NCBI RefSeq assembly: GCF_001273835.1
Contig: NZ_JHEI01000134.1
Span: forward strand, 248,001 to 312,000
Origin: Leucobacter celer subsp. astrifaciens
Lineage (GTDB): Bacteria > Actinomycetota > Actinomycetes > Actinomycetales > Microbacteriaceae
DNA length: 64,000 nt
Direction: 5' to 3'
Shown here: positions 46,890-55,781 of the stretch, one piece after another
How positions within the stretch are numbered: the stretch's first letter is position 1
How the letters are laid out: each line of letters starts with the position of its first letter
Notes under the pieces: generated by a model
What the model saw: only the letters and a program-made list of their open reading frames with translations
Databases searched by the model: none
Told to the model about the DNA's origin: nothing
Made by a program: the position numbers and the translations under genes

Positions 46890-48224
46890 ATGAGCGAGAT
46901 GACGTTCCCCCTCCCCGACGTCGGCGAGGGGCTGACGGAGGCCGAGATCGTCACCTGGCACGTCGCCCCGGGCGACACGGTCGCCCTCAACCAGGTGATC
47001 TGCGAGATCGAGACCGCGAAGTCGCTGGTCGAGCTGCCCTCCCCGTTCACCGGTACGGTCACGGAGCTGCTCGCGGAGATCGGGCAGACGGTGCCCGTGG
47101 GCGACCCGATCCTGCGGGTCTCCGTCGAGGGCGGGGATCCGGATCCGGCGCCCACCGCCGCGCCGGCCGAGTCCGAGGAGACCCGCGACGCCGTGGCCGA
47201 TGCCGCGGACTCGATCGAGCACGAGGAGGAGGGCGGCGCCGTGCTGGTGGGCTACGGCGCGGCGGGCGCGGTCAAGTCGCGCCGTCGCCGCGGCGGGGAG
47301 CCGCCGCTGAGCGGCGCGGTGCAGGCCGGGGGCGCGCAGGCGCCGATCCCCGTGGCCGATGCGGTCCCGGTCATCGCGAAGCCCCCGATCCGCAAGCTGG
47401 CGAAGGATCTCGGCGTCGACCTCACGCAGGTGAGCGGCACCGGGATCGCCGGCGAGATCCTGCGCGACGACGTGGTGCGGCAGGCGACTCAGGCCAGCCT
47501 CTTCCGCAACATCTCGACGCCCGAGGTCTCGGAGGCGCGCGAGGAGCGCATCCCGCTCAAGGGCGTGCGCAAGATGACGGCGCAGGCGATGGTCACGAGC
47601 TCGAACGAGGCGCCGCACGTGAGCGTCTTCACCGACGTCGACGCCACTCGCACCATGGAGTTCGTGAAGCGGCTCAAGAACTCGACCGACTTCGCCGGCG
47701 TCAAGGTGTCGCCCCTGCTCATCTTCGCGAAGGCGATGCTGTGGGCGATCCGGCGCAACCCCGAGATCAACTCGACGTTCACCGAGACCGAGATCATCCG
47801 CCACAACTTCGTCAACCTCGGCATCGCCGCGGCGACGCCGCGCGGCCTCATCGTGCCCAACATCAAGGATGCGCAGGAGCTCAGCCTGCTCGACCTCGCG
47901 AAGGCGATCGAGCAGCTGACCATCACGGCGCGCGACGGCCGTACCCAGCCCGCTCAGATGCAGAACGGCACCATCACCATCACCAACATCGGCGTCTTCG
48001 GCATGGACTTCGGCACCCCGATCCTCAACCCGGGGGAGTGCGCCATCATGGCGATGGGCACCATCCGGCAGAAGCCGTGGGTGGTCGACGGCGAGGTGCG
48101 GCCGCGCATGGTGACGACGGTGGGCGGCTCGTTCGATCACCGCATCGTCGACGGCGACGTGATCTCGCGCTTCGTGGCCGACGTGGCCTCGGTGCTCGAG
48201 GAGCCCGCGCTGCTGCTGGACTGA
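46890..48224 (+). CDS. 2-Oxoacid dehydrogenase E2 (dihydrolipoamide acyltransferase)
   Basis: The 444-residue E2 core subunit. The lipoyl domain has Lys44 in [15 protein letters not shown] low-complexity linker follows (about 80-150). The peripheral-subunit-binding domain reads [20 protein letters not shown] (about 163-182). The catalytic domain ends with [10 protein letters not shown], holding the active-site His and Asp. One lipoyl domain only. It passes the acyl group from E1 to CoA; E3 is not in this window. The ATG at 46890 follows CAGGAG. Confidence 0.93.
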   Translation: MSEMTFPLPDVGEGLTEAEIVTWHVAPGDTVALNQVICEIETAKSLVELPSPFTGTVTELLAEIGQTVPVGDPILRVSVEGGDPDPAPTAAPAESEETRDAVADAADSIEHEEEGGAVLVGYGAAGAVKSRRRRGGEPPLSGAVQAGGAQAPIPVADAVPVIAKPPIRKLAKDLGVDLTQVSGTGIAGEILRDDVVRQATQASLFRNISTPEVSEAREERIPLKGVRKMTAQAMVTSSNEAPHVSVFTDVDATRTMEFVKRLKNSTDFAGVKVSPLLIFAKAMLWAIRRNPEINSTFTETEIIRHNFVNLGIAAATPRGLIVPNIKDAQELSLLDLAKAIEQLTITARDGRTQPAQMQNGTITITNIGVFGMDFGTPILNPGECAIMAMGTIRQKPWVVDGEVRPRMVTTVGGSFDHRIVDGDVISRFVADVASVLEEPALLLD

Positions 48225-48235
48225 TCCCGGTCGAA

Positions 48236-48288
48236 CCCTGAGCCGGTCGAGGGGCGAGACCGGGTTCCCTGCGGCAGGCTCAGGGAAC
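48236..48288. repeat. Palindromic repeat and hairpin after the E2 gene
   Basis: ccctgagccggtcgagggg (48236-48254) belongs to the same family as the mshB repeat. A hairpin, gttccctg (48264-48271) with cagggaac (48281-48288), follows and is a plausible terminator between the E2 gene and the convergent IclR gene. Confidence 0.55.
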
Positions 48289-48318
48289 GGCGGCAGGCTC
48301 GGGGAATGAGCCGGCGGG

Positions 48319-49185
48319 CTACTCGGAGGCGGGCGCCCCGAGCCGCTGGGAGAGTTCGCGCGCGGCCCGCGCCACGTACACGCCGAGCGCGTCGAGGCGC
48401 TGGCCGATGCGCACCTTGGGAGCGCTGACGTTGATGGCCGCGACGATGCGGCCGGTGAAGTCGACGACGGGAGCGGAGGCGGCGACGACGCCGATCTCCA
48501 GCTCCTCGTCCGAGGTGGCGTATCCGCGCTCCCGGATGTGCGTGAGCTCGGCGAGGAGGGTGTCGAGGTCGGCGACCGGCGCTGCGCCGGGGGGCGGGGT
48601 CTCGAGCAGGGGGAAGCCCAGGGGCTCGGCATCGGGATTCAGCACGCCGACGAGTGCGTGATCCTTGCCGTGATCCCGATACCACTGGGTGAGGGAGGCT
48701 TCGTCCCAGTCGCTCAGCAGCACCCGGCCCGACGGCGTGCGCCAGGCCGCCGTGGTGATGCCGGCCCACCCCGTGGTGCGCACCTCGTGCGGGCTCAGCT
48801 CGCTGAGCAGCGTGAGCACGTTGCCGCCCCGCAGCACGCAGAGGTGGCTCGTCTCGCGGGTGAGCTGAGTGAGTCGTCGCAGGTGCGCACGCGAGGCGTG
48901 GACGATCGTCGAGGGCGCGCTGTGCGCGGCGAGGGCGTACAGCCGAGCCCCCGGCAGGTAGCGCAGGGAGGCCTCGTCGCGCTCCACGAGGCCCGCTTCG
49001 GCGAGGGTGGTGAGCGCGCGCGACACGACGGCCTTGTCGCGGCGCAGCAGCTGCGCCACCTGGGTGACGCCGAGACCGGCGCCCCGGAACGACTCGGCCG
49101 AGCCGAGCAGCTCGAGGATCTCGATGTCGCGCGTGAGGCCGGAGGAGTTGCGGCGCGGCGGCGCGGCGGATGTCTGCTCGGTCAT
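48319..49185 (-). CDS. IclR family transcriptional regulator
   Basis: The 288-residue regulator has an N-terminal winged HTH (ILELLGSAESFRGAGLGVTQVAQLLRRDKAVVSRALTTL pattern, about residues 20-58) and a C-terminal effector domain with GNVLTLLSELSPHE and the EEGVEVG-like ELEIGVVAASAPV block. It is divergent from the transporter-Fae-ygcWUE operon, so it is the most likely local controller of it. The effector is unknown. ATG 49185 faces the operator region. Confidence 0.9.
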   Translation of the reverse strand: MTEQTSAAPPRRNSSGLTRDIEILELLGSAESFRGAGLGVTQVAQLLRRDKAVVSRALTTLAEAGLVERDEASLRYLPGARLYALAAHSAPSTIVHASRAHLRRLTQLTRETSHLCVLRGGNVLTLLSELSPHEVRTTGWAGITTAAWRTPSGRVLLSDWDEASLTQWYRDHGKDHALVGVLNPDAEPLGFPLLETPPPGAAPVADLDTLLAELTHIRERGYATSDEELEIGVVAASAPVVDFTGRIVAAINVSAPKVRIGQRLDALGVYVARAARELSQRLGAPASE

Positions 49186-49202
49186 GGAGACAGTGTAGAT
49201 CC

Positions 49203-49224
49203 ATTTGTTGCCATATCAACAATT
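49203..49224. promoter_or_regulatory. Operator and promoter between IclR gene and transporter operon
   Basis: atttgttg (49203-49210) and caacaatt (49217-49224) form an inverted repeat with a 6-base gap, one mismatch. On the plus strand TTGTTG (49205-49210) and TATGTC (49229-49234) are 18 bases apart and could be the -35 and -10 of the operon. An IclR dimer bound here would affect both directions. Confidence 0.5.
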
Positions 49225-49307
49225 CGTTATGTCGAAATGGTTACAGCGGATAACTTGTGAGGCATTGTCCTCACCCCGCCTCGACGATGAGACAGGAGAA
49301 CATTTTC

Positions 49308-49973
49308 TTGACAGGTTTCGATTGGGAAGGGTTGCTCACCTTCCTCTCGCGTCGTTCCGACGACATCCTCGAGCTCACGATCGACCACCTGGTGGTCGTG
49401 CTCATCTCGCTCGCCTTCGCGATGGTGATCGGGATCGGCCTGGGGATCCTCGTGCGCGGCCGCCGCTTCGCCCGGTCCGTCGTGCTGACGGCCTCCGCGG
49501 TCGCCATCACGATCCCCTCGCTCGCCCTGCTCGCGCTGCTGAGCCCGGTGCTCGGCCTCGGCTGGCTCCCCACGGTCGTCGCGCTCGTCTTCTACTCGCT
49601 GCTCCCCATCGTGCGCAACACCGTCGTGGGATTGCGCGAGGTCCCGCTTCCCGTGCTCGAGGCGGCGCGCGGCGTCGGCATGGGGCCGGTGCGCGTGCTC
49701 TTCACGATCCAGCTGCCCGTCGCCTGGCCCGTGATCCTCACCGGAGTGCGCGTCGCCGCGCAGCTCACGGTCGGCATCGCGGCCATCGCCGCCTACGTGG
49801 CGGGCCCCGGTCTCGGCGAGTACATCTTCAAGGGCCTCTCGTCGCTCGGGTCGAAGAACGCGCTGAACTACGCGCTCACCGGCACCGTGGCCGTCATCAT
49901 CCTCGCCCTCGTCCTCGACGGCATCTTCGTCCTCATCGCCCGCTACACGACTTCAAGGGGTCTCCGTGCCTGA
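49308..49973 (+). CDS. Quaternary-ammonium-type ABC transporter permease 1
   Basis: A 221-residue permease of the betaine/carnitine/choline (OpuC/OsmF, QAT) family, with about 5-6 TM helices. The loop that meets the ATPase is EAARGVGMGPVRVLFTIQLPVAWPVILTGVR, about residues 118-148. The TTG start at 49308 (MTGFDWEGLL) is preferred because AGGAG sits 8 bases upstream; other starts (49257, 49287) would extend the N-terminus. Its end overlaps the ATPase start by 8 bases. Confidence 0.9.
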   Translation: MTGFDWEGLLTFLSRRSDDILELTIDHLVVVLISLAFAMVIGIGLGILVRGRRFARSVVLTASAVAITIPSLALLALLSPVLGLGWLPTVVALVFYSLLPIVRNTVVGLREVPLPVLEAARGVGMGPVRVLFTIQLPVAWPVILTGVRVAAQLTVGIAAIAAYVAGPGLGEYIFKGLSSLGSKNALNYALTGTVAVIILALVLDGIFVLIARYTTSRGLRA

Positions 49974-51003
49974 ACTCACCACGAACACCGGCGTCATCTC
50001 CTCGCTCGCCGCTCAGCAGGGCGGCGTCGACATCGAACTCGATCGCATCACCAAGCACTACCCCGGGCAGCAGATCCCCGCGGTGGAGGACTTCTCGATG
50101 CGCATCGAGCCCGGCGAACTCATCATGTTCGTCGGCCCCAGCGGCTGCGGCAAGACCACGACCATGAAGATGATCAACCGGATCATCGAACCCACCTCCG
50201 GATCGATCCGGATCAACGGCGACGACGTGCTCTCCCTCGACGGCAACGAGCTGCGGCGCCACATCGGCTACGTGATCCAGCAGATCGGCCTCTTCCCGCA
50301 CTTCACGATCGCCGACAACATCGCGACCGTGCCGAAGCTGCTCGGCTGGTCGAAGCAGCGCATCGCCGAGCGCGTCGATGAGCTGCTGCGCACCGTGCAG
50401 CTCGACCCCGCGATTTTCGCCAACCGCTTCCCGCGCCAGCTCTCGGGCGGGCAGCAGCAGCGGGTCGGTGTGGCGCGCGCACTCGCGGCCGACCCGCCCG
50501 TGATGCTCATGGACGAGCCGTTCGGCGCCACCGACCCGATCACGCGGGAGAAGCTGCAGGCCGAGTTCCTGCGGCTGCAGGCCGATATCGGCAAGACGAT
50601 CATCTTCGTGACGCACGACTTCGAAGAGGCCATCCGGATGGGCGATCGCATCGCCGTGCTGAGCGAGCGCAGCCAGATCGAGCAGTTCGACACCCCCGCG
50701 AACGTGCTCGCGGCGCCGGCCAACGACTACGTCACCTCGTTCATCGGGCAGGGCGCCGCGCTCAAGCGCCTCGCGCTGATCCCCGCCAGCGGTGCTCGGC
50801 TCGGCGCGGTGGACTCGGCCGCGCCCGCGATCACGATCGGCGAGGACGACTCGCTGCGCGAGGCGCTCGACCTGCTCGTGCTCACCGGGGCGCCGCGGAT
50901 CAACGTGGCGAGCGGGGAACGGCTCGTCGGCTCGCTCGATCACGCCGCGATCTCGGCGGTACTCGGTGCGGACGTACCCGCGCCTCCGGCGACGGGGGTG
51001 TGA
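49966..51003 (+). CDS. Quaternary-ammonium-type ABC transporter ATPase
   Basis: The 345-residue ATPase has Walker A GPSGCGKTTTMKMINR (about residues 54-69), signature LSGGQQQRVGVARALA, Walker B PPVMLMDEPFGATDPITR and the H-loop VTHDFEEAIRMGDR. The last 90 residues form a CBS-like regulatory region (DDSLREALDLLVLTGAPRINV), typical of osmolyte importers of the OpuA/OpuC group. It starts with GTG 49966 and ends by overlapping the second permease as GTGA. Confidence 0.93.
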   Translation: MPELTTNTGVISSLAAQQGGVDIELDRITKHYPGQQIPAVEDFSMRIEPGELIMFVGPSGCGKTTTMKMINRIIEPTSGSIRINGDDVLSLDGNELRRHIGYVIQQIGLFPHFTIADNIATVPKLLGWSKQRIAERVDELLRTVQLDPAIFANRFPRQLSGGQQQRVGVARALAADPPVMLMDEPFGATDPITREKLQAEFLRLQADIGKTIIFVTHDFEEAIRMGDRIAVLSERSQIEQFDTPANVLAAPANDYVTSFIGQGAALKRLALIPASGARLGAVDSAAPAITIGEDDSLREALDLLVLTGAPRINVASGERLVGSLDHAAISAVLGADVPAPPATGV

Positions 51004-51803
51004 CCGTGGCGACGCAGCAGATCACCCCCTCGCCCACGACGCTGATCCAGACCGCGAACGGCGACGACCGACCGCGCCGCTTCACGACCGTGCTGCGCAA
51101 GGTCATGCCGCTCATCGTGGTGGCGGCCGTGCTGCTGGTCACCTACCTCTGGATCGCCAGCCTCGAGCTCGACTCGATCGAGCAGCGCACGCTCAACAGC
51201 GCCTACATCACGGCCCGCATCGGGGAGCACCTGACGCTGTCGGTCGTGGCCGCGGTGCTGGTCGCGGTGCTCGCGATACCGGCGGGCATCGCGGTCAGCC
51301 GCTCGAAGTCGCGGATCTTCACCGGCATCGTCATCGGTCTCGCCAACATCGGACAGGCCACACCCGCGATCGGCGTGGTGATCCTGCTCGCCATCCTGTG
51401 GCAGACCGGCTTCGCCACCGCCTTGGTCGCCCTCGTGGTCTACTCCTTCCTACCGGTGCTGCGCAACACGATCACCGGCATCGCCCAGGTCGACCCGAAC
51501 GTGCGCGAGTCGGCCAAGGGCATGGGGATGACCTCCGGCCAGGTGCTGCGCCGCATCGAACTCCCGCTCGCCTCCCCGGTGATCCTCGCCGGCCTGCGCA
51601 CCGCGCTCGTCTTCGCGGTCGGCGTCGCGACCGTGGCCACCTTCATCAACGCCGGCGGCCTCGGCGACATGATCGTCAACGGCCTGAAGCTGCAGCGCTA
51701 CCCCGTGCTCATCGTCGGGGCGGTGCTGGTCGCGAGCATCGCGGTGCTCATCGACTGGGCCGCCGGGCTGGTCGAGGAGGCCGTGCGCCCCCGCGGCCTG
51801 TAG
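51000..51803 (+). CDS. Quaternary-ammonium-type ABC transporter permease 2
   Basis: The 267-residue permease is a paralogue of permease 1 with a longer N-terminus. TM segments begin at about residue 38; the ATPase-contact loop is ESAKGMGMTSGQVLRRIELPLASPVILAGLR. The two-permease plus one-ATPase plus one-lipoprotein order is that of OpuC/OsmF-like importers. GTG 51000 overlaps the ATPase stop by 4 bases; GTG 51006 is an alternative. Confidence 0.9.
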   Translation: MTVATQQITPSPTTLIQTANGDDRPRRFTTVLRKVMPLIVVAAVLLVTYLWIASLELDSIEQRTLNSAYITARIGEHLTLSVVAAVLVAVLAIPAGIAVSRSKSRIFTGIVIGLANIGQATPAIGVVILLAILWQTGFATALVALVVYSFLPVLRNTITGIAQVDPNVRESAKGMGMTSGQVLRRIELPLASPVILAGLRTALVFAVGVATVATFINAGGLGDMIVNGLKLQRYPVLIVGAVLVASIAVLIDWAAGLVEEAVRPRGL

Positions 51804-51851
51804 GCCCCCGCTTCGTCATCTACCTCCGATTCACACCGAAAGGGAACCACC

Positions 51852-52793
51852 ATGAACAAACGGAACACCGCAACGCTGGCCCTCGCCGCCCTCGCGGCGG
51901 GGTCGCTCCTCCTCACCGCCTGCTCCTCCGGGGGCTCGGGCGGCGGATCCTCGGCGAGCGACGAGCTCTCCGGTCTCACCGGCGAGATCGGGTCGAAGGA
52001 CTTCTCGGAGCAGTACATCCTCGCCCACATCACGACCGAGCTGCTCAACGCCCACGGGGCCGACGTGGAGGCCAACACCAAGCTCGTCGGATCGGCCAAC
52101 GTGCGCCAGGCCCTCGAGAACGATCAGTTCCTCGGCTACTGGGAGTACACGGGCACCTCGTGGATCACCTACAACGGCAACACCGAGCCGGTGCAGGGGG
52201 CCGAGGCCCAGTTCGAGGCGGTGCGCGATGCGGACGCCGAGCACGGCATCGCCTGGCTCGAGCCCGCGCCCTTCAACAACACCTACGCATTCGCGATCCG
52301 CCAGAGCGAGGCGGACGCGCTGGGAGTGCAGAGCCTCAGCGACGTCGCGAAGCTGCCGAGCGCGGATCAGACGTTCTGCATCGAGAGCGAGTTCTCGACG
52401 CGCGACGACGGCTGGCCGGGCCTCAAGGCCGCCTACGGCTTCGACGCGCCCGACTCCAACATCACGATGCTCGACACCGGCGTGATCTACACCGCGACCG
52501 AGAAGGGCACCGACTGCAACTTCGGCGAGGTGTTCCAGACCGACGGGCGCATCCCCGCGCTGAACCTCGTGGTGATGGAGGACGATCTCGAGTTCTTCCC
52601 CAGCTACCAGGGCGGCTTCACGCTGAAGCAGTCGACGCTCGACGAGTACCCCGCGATCGCCGACGTCATGGACCTCGTCAGCCCGCTGCTCACCACCGAG
52701 GAGATGCAGCGCCTCAACGCGCTCGTGGACGTCGACGGCGAGGATCCCCAGGACGTCGCCATCGACTGGCTCGAAGAGCAGGGGCTCATCTGA
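51852..52793 (+). CDS. Quaternary-ammonium-type ABC substrate-binding lipoprotein
   Basis: The 313-residue lipoprotein has a signal peptide with lipobox LLTACSS (Cys about residue 24). It has the OpuAC/OpuCC fold: EIGSKDFSEQYILAHITTELL, SANVRQALENDQFLGYWEYTGTSW and aromatic residues that could form the cation cage for a quaternary amine. The ligand is unknown, as family members differ. It follows permease 2 by 48 bases and is followed by Fae with a 1-base overlap. Confidence 0.92.
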   Translation: MNKRNTATLALAALAAGSLLLTACSSGGSGGGSSASDELSGLTGEIGSKDFSEQYILAHITTELLNAHGADVEANTKLVGSANVRQALENDQFLGYWEYTGTSWITYNGNTEPVQGAEAQFEAVRDADAEHGIAWLEPAPFNNTYAFAIRQSEADALGVQSLSDVAKLPSADQTFCIESEFSTRDDGWPGLKAAYGFDAPDSNITMLDTGVIYTATEKGTDCNFGEVFQTDGRIPALNLVVMEDDLEFFPSYQGGFTLKQSTLDEYPAIADVMDLVSPLLTTEEMQRLNALVDVDGEDPQDVAIDWLEEQGLI

Positions 52794-53335
52794 TGACGGG
52801 AACCGCGCAGCAGCCGGCGCAGTCCGTGCAGATCGGCGAGAGCTTCGTCGGCGACGGCGTCAACGCCGCGCACATCAACACGGTGCTCGGTCACCGCGAC
52901 GGACCCGCCGGGGCGGCGTGGGCGACGGCACTCGCCACCCCGAGCCAGGGGCACGTCCCCTTCGTGGCCGTGCTCCGGCCGTCGCTCCCGGTGAAGCCGC
53001 TCACCCTGTTCGTCACCAAGGCCGCCCCCGCGAGCGACGAGCACGGGACCCACATCTGGGGCCCGGCGCAGGCCGGTGTCGCAGCCGGGGTGGCCGATGC
53101 GGTGGCCGAGGGATCCGTCCCCGCCGAGGCGGCCGAGACGCACGCGCTCATCGCCGCGGTGTGGGTCAACCCCGACGCCGACGACGCCGAGACCGTGTAC
53201 GCCAACAACCGCGAGGCCACTCGCACCGCACTCCGAAACGGCGCCGCCGCGCTCCCCGCGCTCGACGAGGTGCTCGCGGCCCGCCACCAACCGTCCAATC
53301 CCTTCTTCACCCCGAAAGCAGCCAGCGAAGCATGA
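52793..53335 (+). CDS. fae: Formaldehyde-activating enzyme (Fae) homologue
   Basis: The 180-residue product shows the Fae pattern throughout: ESFVGDGVNAAHINTVLG (about residues 16-33, with the conserved His27 that is catalytic in methylotroph Fae), SQGHVPFVAVLRPSLPVKPLTLFV, WGPAQAGVAAGVADAV, and AAVWVNPDADDAETVYANNREATRTA. Fae condenses formaldehyde with tetrahydromethanopterin. Actinobacteria of this type are not known to me to make that cofactor, so the partner is uncertain. It has a 15-residue extra N-terminus and a C-terminal tail. It lies within a transporter and dehydrogenase operon, the neighbours being overlapped by 1 and 4 bases. Confidence 0.9.
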   Translation: MTGTAQQPAQSVQIGESFVGDGVNAAHINTVLGHRDGPAGAAWATALATPSQGHVPFVAVLRPSLPVKPLTLFVTKAAPASDEHGTHIWGPAQAGVAAGVADAVAEGSVPAEAAETHALIAAVWVNPDADDAETVYANNREATRTALRNGAAALPALDEVLAARHQPSNPFFTPKAASEA

Positions 53336-54255
53336 CCAACACCACCTTGCCCACCGTCGGGTTCATCGGACTCGGCAGCATGGGCTCAGGTATGACGAGG
53401 AACCTGCAGGCCGCGGGCTTCCCGCTCGTCGTCACCGACATCCGGCGCGAGGCCGCCGATGCCCTGATCGTGGGTGGCGCCCGCTGGGCCGACACCGCGG
53501 CCGAGGTCGCCGCGGCCGGTGACCTCGTGATCACGATGCTGCCGACGCCCCGGCACGTCGCCGAGGTCGCGAGCGCTCCGGACGGTATCCTCGCGGGCAT
53601 TCCCGACGGGGGCACCTGGGTGGACATGTCCACCTCGGTGCCGGATGTGACCGATCGGATCCGCGCGGAGCACGCTGGTCGAGGGCTCAGGATCCTCGAC
53701 GCGCCGGTGAGCGGGATGTCGGTGGGGGCCGCGAGCGGCATGCTGCAGATCTTCGTCGGCGGCGAGGCCGAGGACGTCGCCCGGCTGCGCCCGGTGTTCG
53801 AGGCGATGGGGGATCCGGATCGGATCCTCCACGTCGGCGGCGCCGGCGCCGGCTACGCGGTGAAGCTGATGATCAACCAGCTGTGGTTCTCGCACCTCGT
53901 GGCGACCGCCGAGGTGCTCTCGATCGGCGTCAAGGCCGGTGTGGACCTCGGGGTGCTGCGCGACTCGCTGATCGCGAGCCCCGCGAACAGCACCTTCGTC
54001 GAGCGCGACGTGCTCTCGATCCTGAACGACGGCGACTACGACGAGGGCTTCGCCATCGCGCTCGCCTGCAAGGACCTGGGCCTGTCGGTGGATCTCGCCC
54101 GCTCGGTGGGCATGCCCGCGGAGCTGTCGTCGCTCGTCGAGCAGGTGTTCCGCAGGGCGCGGGCCAGCTACGGCGACCGCGCCGGGGAGATGACGCCGTT
54201 CAAGCTCTACGAGGATCTGCTGGGTCACCCGCTGCGGCTGGGGGTCGGCGCATGA
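53332..54255 (+). CDS. 3-Hydroxyisobutyrate-dehydrogenase-family oxidoreductase
   Basis: The 307-residue beta-hydroxyacid dehydrogenase has NAD(P) site GFIGLGSMGSGMTRNL (about residues 9-24), DAPVSGMSVGAASG and the catalytic-lysine segment GAGYAVKLMINQLWFSHL (about residues 170-187). Family members oxidise or reduce small beta-hydroxyacids or semialdehydes (3-hydroxyisobutyrate, tartronate semialdehyde, sulfolactaldehyde). The substrate here is unknown. It overlaps Fae by 4 bases and the ALDH by 4 bases. Confidence 0.9.
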   Translation: MTNTTLPTVGFIGLGSMGSGMTRNLQAAGFPLVVTDIRREAADALIVGGARWADTAAEVAAAGDLVITMLPTPRHVAEVASAPDGILAGIPDGGTWVDMSTSVPDVTDRIRAEHAGRGLRILDAPVSGMSVGAASGMLQIFVGGEAEDVARLRPVFEAMGDPDRILHVGGAGAGYAVKLMINQLWFSHLVATAEVLSIGVKAGVDLGVLRDSLIASPANSTFVERDVLSILNDGDYDEGFAIALACKDLGLSVDLARSVGMPAELSSLVEQVFRRARASYGDRAGEMTPFKLYEDLLGHPLRLGVGA

Positions 54256-55781
54256 GCGGGGCGAGCGCCGTGAGCGCCGTGAGCGCGAGCGAACGCGAAC
54301 TGCTGGAGCGCGTACCCACCCGGCTGCTGATCGCGGGGGAGTGGCGGGATGGCTCCGCCGGGGCCGAGTTCCCCGTGACCGATCCCGCGACGGGCGAAAC
54401 GCTCGCCCTGGTCGCCGACGCGACGCCCGAGGACGGCGAGGCGGCGCTCGCCGCGGCCGACGCCGCGCAGGAGGCCTGGGCGGCGACGGCCCCGCGGGCG
54501 CGGGCCGAGATCCTGCGCCGCGCCTTCGAGCTCGTCACCGAGCGGGCCGAGGACTTCGCGCTGCTGATGACCCTCGAGATGGGCAAGCCGCTCGCCGAGT
54601 CGCGCGCAGAGGCGGCCTACGGCGCCGAGTTCCTGCGCTGGTTCTCGGAGGAGGCGCCGCGGATCTCGGGGCGCTACGCCACCGCACCCGACGGCAAGAA
54701 CCGGCTGCTCGTGGCGAAGCGACCCGTGGGCCCGTGCCTGTTCGTCACCCCCTGGAACTTCCCGCTCGCCATGGCGACGCGCAAGATAGCTCCGGCGCTC
54801 GCCGCGGGGTGCACCTCCGTGCTGAAGCCCGCCGCGCTGACGCCGCTGACGGCGCTGCTGCTCGGCGAGGTGCTGCTCGAGGCCGGCGTGCCGGCCGGGG
54901 TCGTGAACTTCATTCCGACCTCGCGGGCCGGCGCCGTGACCGGGCCGCTGCTGAAGGATCACCGGCTGCGCAAGCTCTCCTTCACCGGCTCGACCGAGGT
55001 GGGCCGGCGACTCATCGCCGACGCCGCGGATCAGGTGCTCCGCGTCTCGATGGAGCTCGGCGGCAACGCGCCCTTCCTGGTCTTCGAGGACGCCGACATC
55101 GACGCGGCCGTCGAGGGCGCCCTGCTCGCCAAGCTGCGCAACGGCGGCGAGGCCTGCGTCGCCGCGAACCGCTTCCTCGTGCACGAGCGCGTGGCGGCGG
55201 AGTTCTCGGAGAAGCTCGTCGCGCGGATGCGCGGGTGCGTGCTCGCCCGCGGCACGGAGCCGGACACCACGCTCGGCCCGCTGGTCGACGCGGCGACGCG
55301 CGACAAGGTCGCGGCGCTCGTGGCCGATGCGCAGGAGGACGGCGCGACGCTGGCGCTCGGCGGGGAGGCCCCCGACGGCCCGGGGTACTTCTATCCCGCC
55401 ACCGTACTGGTGGACGTGCCGCGAGAGGCGCGGATCCTGCGCGAGGAGATCTTCGGCCCCGTCGCGCCGATCGTGACCTTCGGCACGGAGGATGAGGCGG
55501 TGGAGCTCGCGAACGACAGCGAGTTCGGGCTCGTCTGCTTCGCGTACACGCGCGATCTGAACCGCGCGCTCCGGCTCGCCGAGCGGCTCGATACGGGCAT
55601 GTTCGGCCTGAACACCGGCATCGTGTCGAACCCGGCCGCGCCGTTCGGCGGGGTGAAGCAGTCGGGCCTCGGTCGCGAGGGCGGCTTCGAGGGCATCGAG
55701 GAGTACCTCGAGACCCGCTACATCGGCATCTCCGACCCCTTCGCTCGAACCCGGCAGACAGTCTCGAAGGAGCTGGATTGA
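54252..55781 (+). CDS. NAD(P)-dependent aldehyde dehydrogenase (succinate-semialdehyde-type)
   Basis: The 509-residue ALDH contains PWNFPLAMATRKIAPALAAGC (about residues 160-180), the general-base Glu in SMELGGNAPFLVFEDAD, the nucleophile Cys in GGEACVAANRF (about residue 301) and EEIFGPVAPIVTF. The closest family from memory is SSADH/GabD, whose members also take sulfolactaldehyde or glutarate semialdehyde. The start is ATG 54252 (ATGA overlap) although the SSADH core begins about 30 residues later. Confidence 0.9.
   Translation: MSGASAVSAVSASERELLERVPTRLLIAGEWRDGSAGAEFPVTDPATGETLALVADATPEDGEAALAAADAAQEAWAATAPRARAEILRRAFELVTERAEDFALLMTLEMGKPLAESRAEAAYGAEFLRWFSEEAPRISGRYATAPDGKNRLLVAKRPVGPCLFVTPWNFPLAMATRKIAPALAAGCTSVLKPAALTPLTALLLGEVLLEAGVPAGVVNFIPTSRAGAVTGPLLKDHRLRKLSFTGSTEVGRRLIADAADQVLRVSMELGGNAPFLVFEDADIDAAVEGALLAKLRNGGEACVAANRFLVHERVAAEFSEKLVARMRGCVLARGTEPDTTLGPLVDAATRDKVAALVADAQEDGATLALGGEAPDGPGYFYPATVLVDVPREARILREEIFGPVAPIVTFGTEDEAVELANDSEFGLVCFAYTRDLNRALRLAERLDTGMFGLNTGIVSNPAAPFGGVKQSGLGREGGFEGIEEYLETRYIGISDPFARTRQTVSKELD

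Noticed and set aside
46577..48632. Overlapping long frames on both strands of the E2 gene
   Set aside because: They consist of Arg/Ser/Ala-rich shadow translations, while the plus-strand E2 has lipoyl, binding and catalytic motifs.
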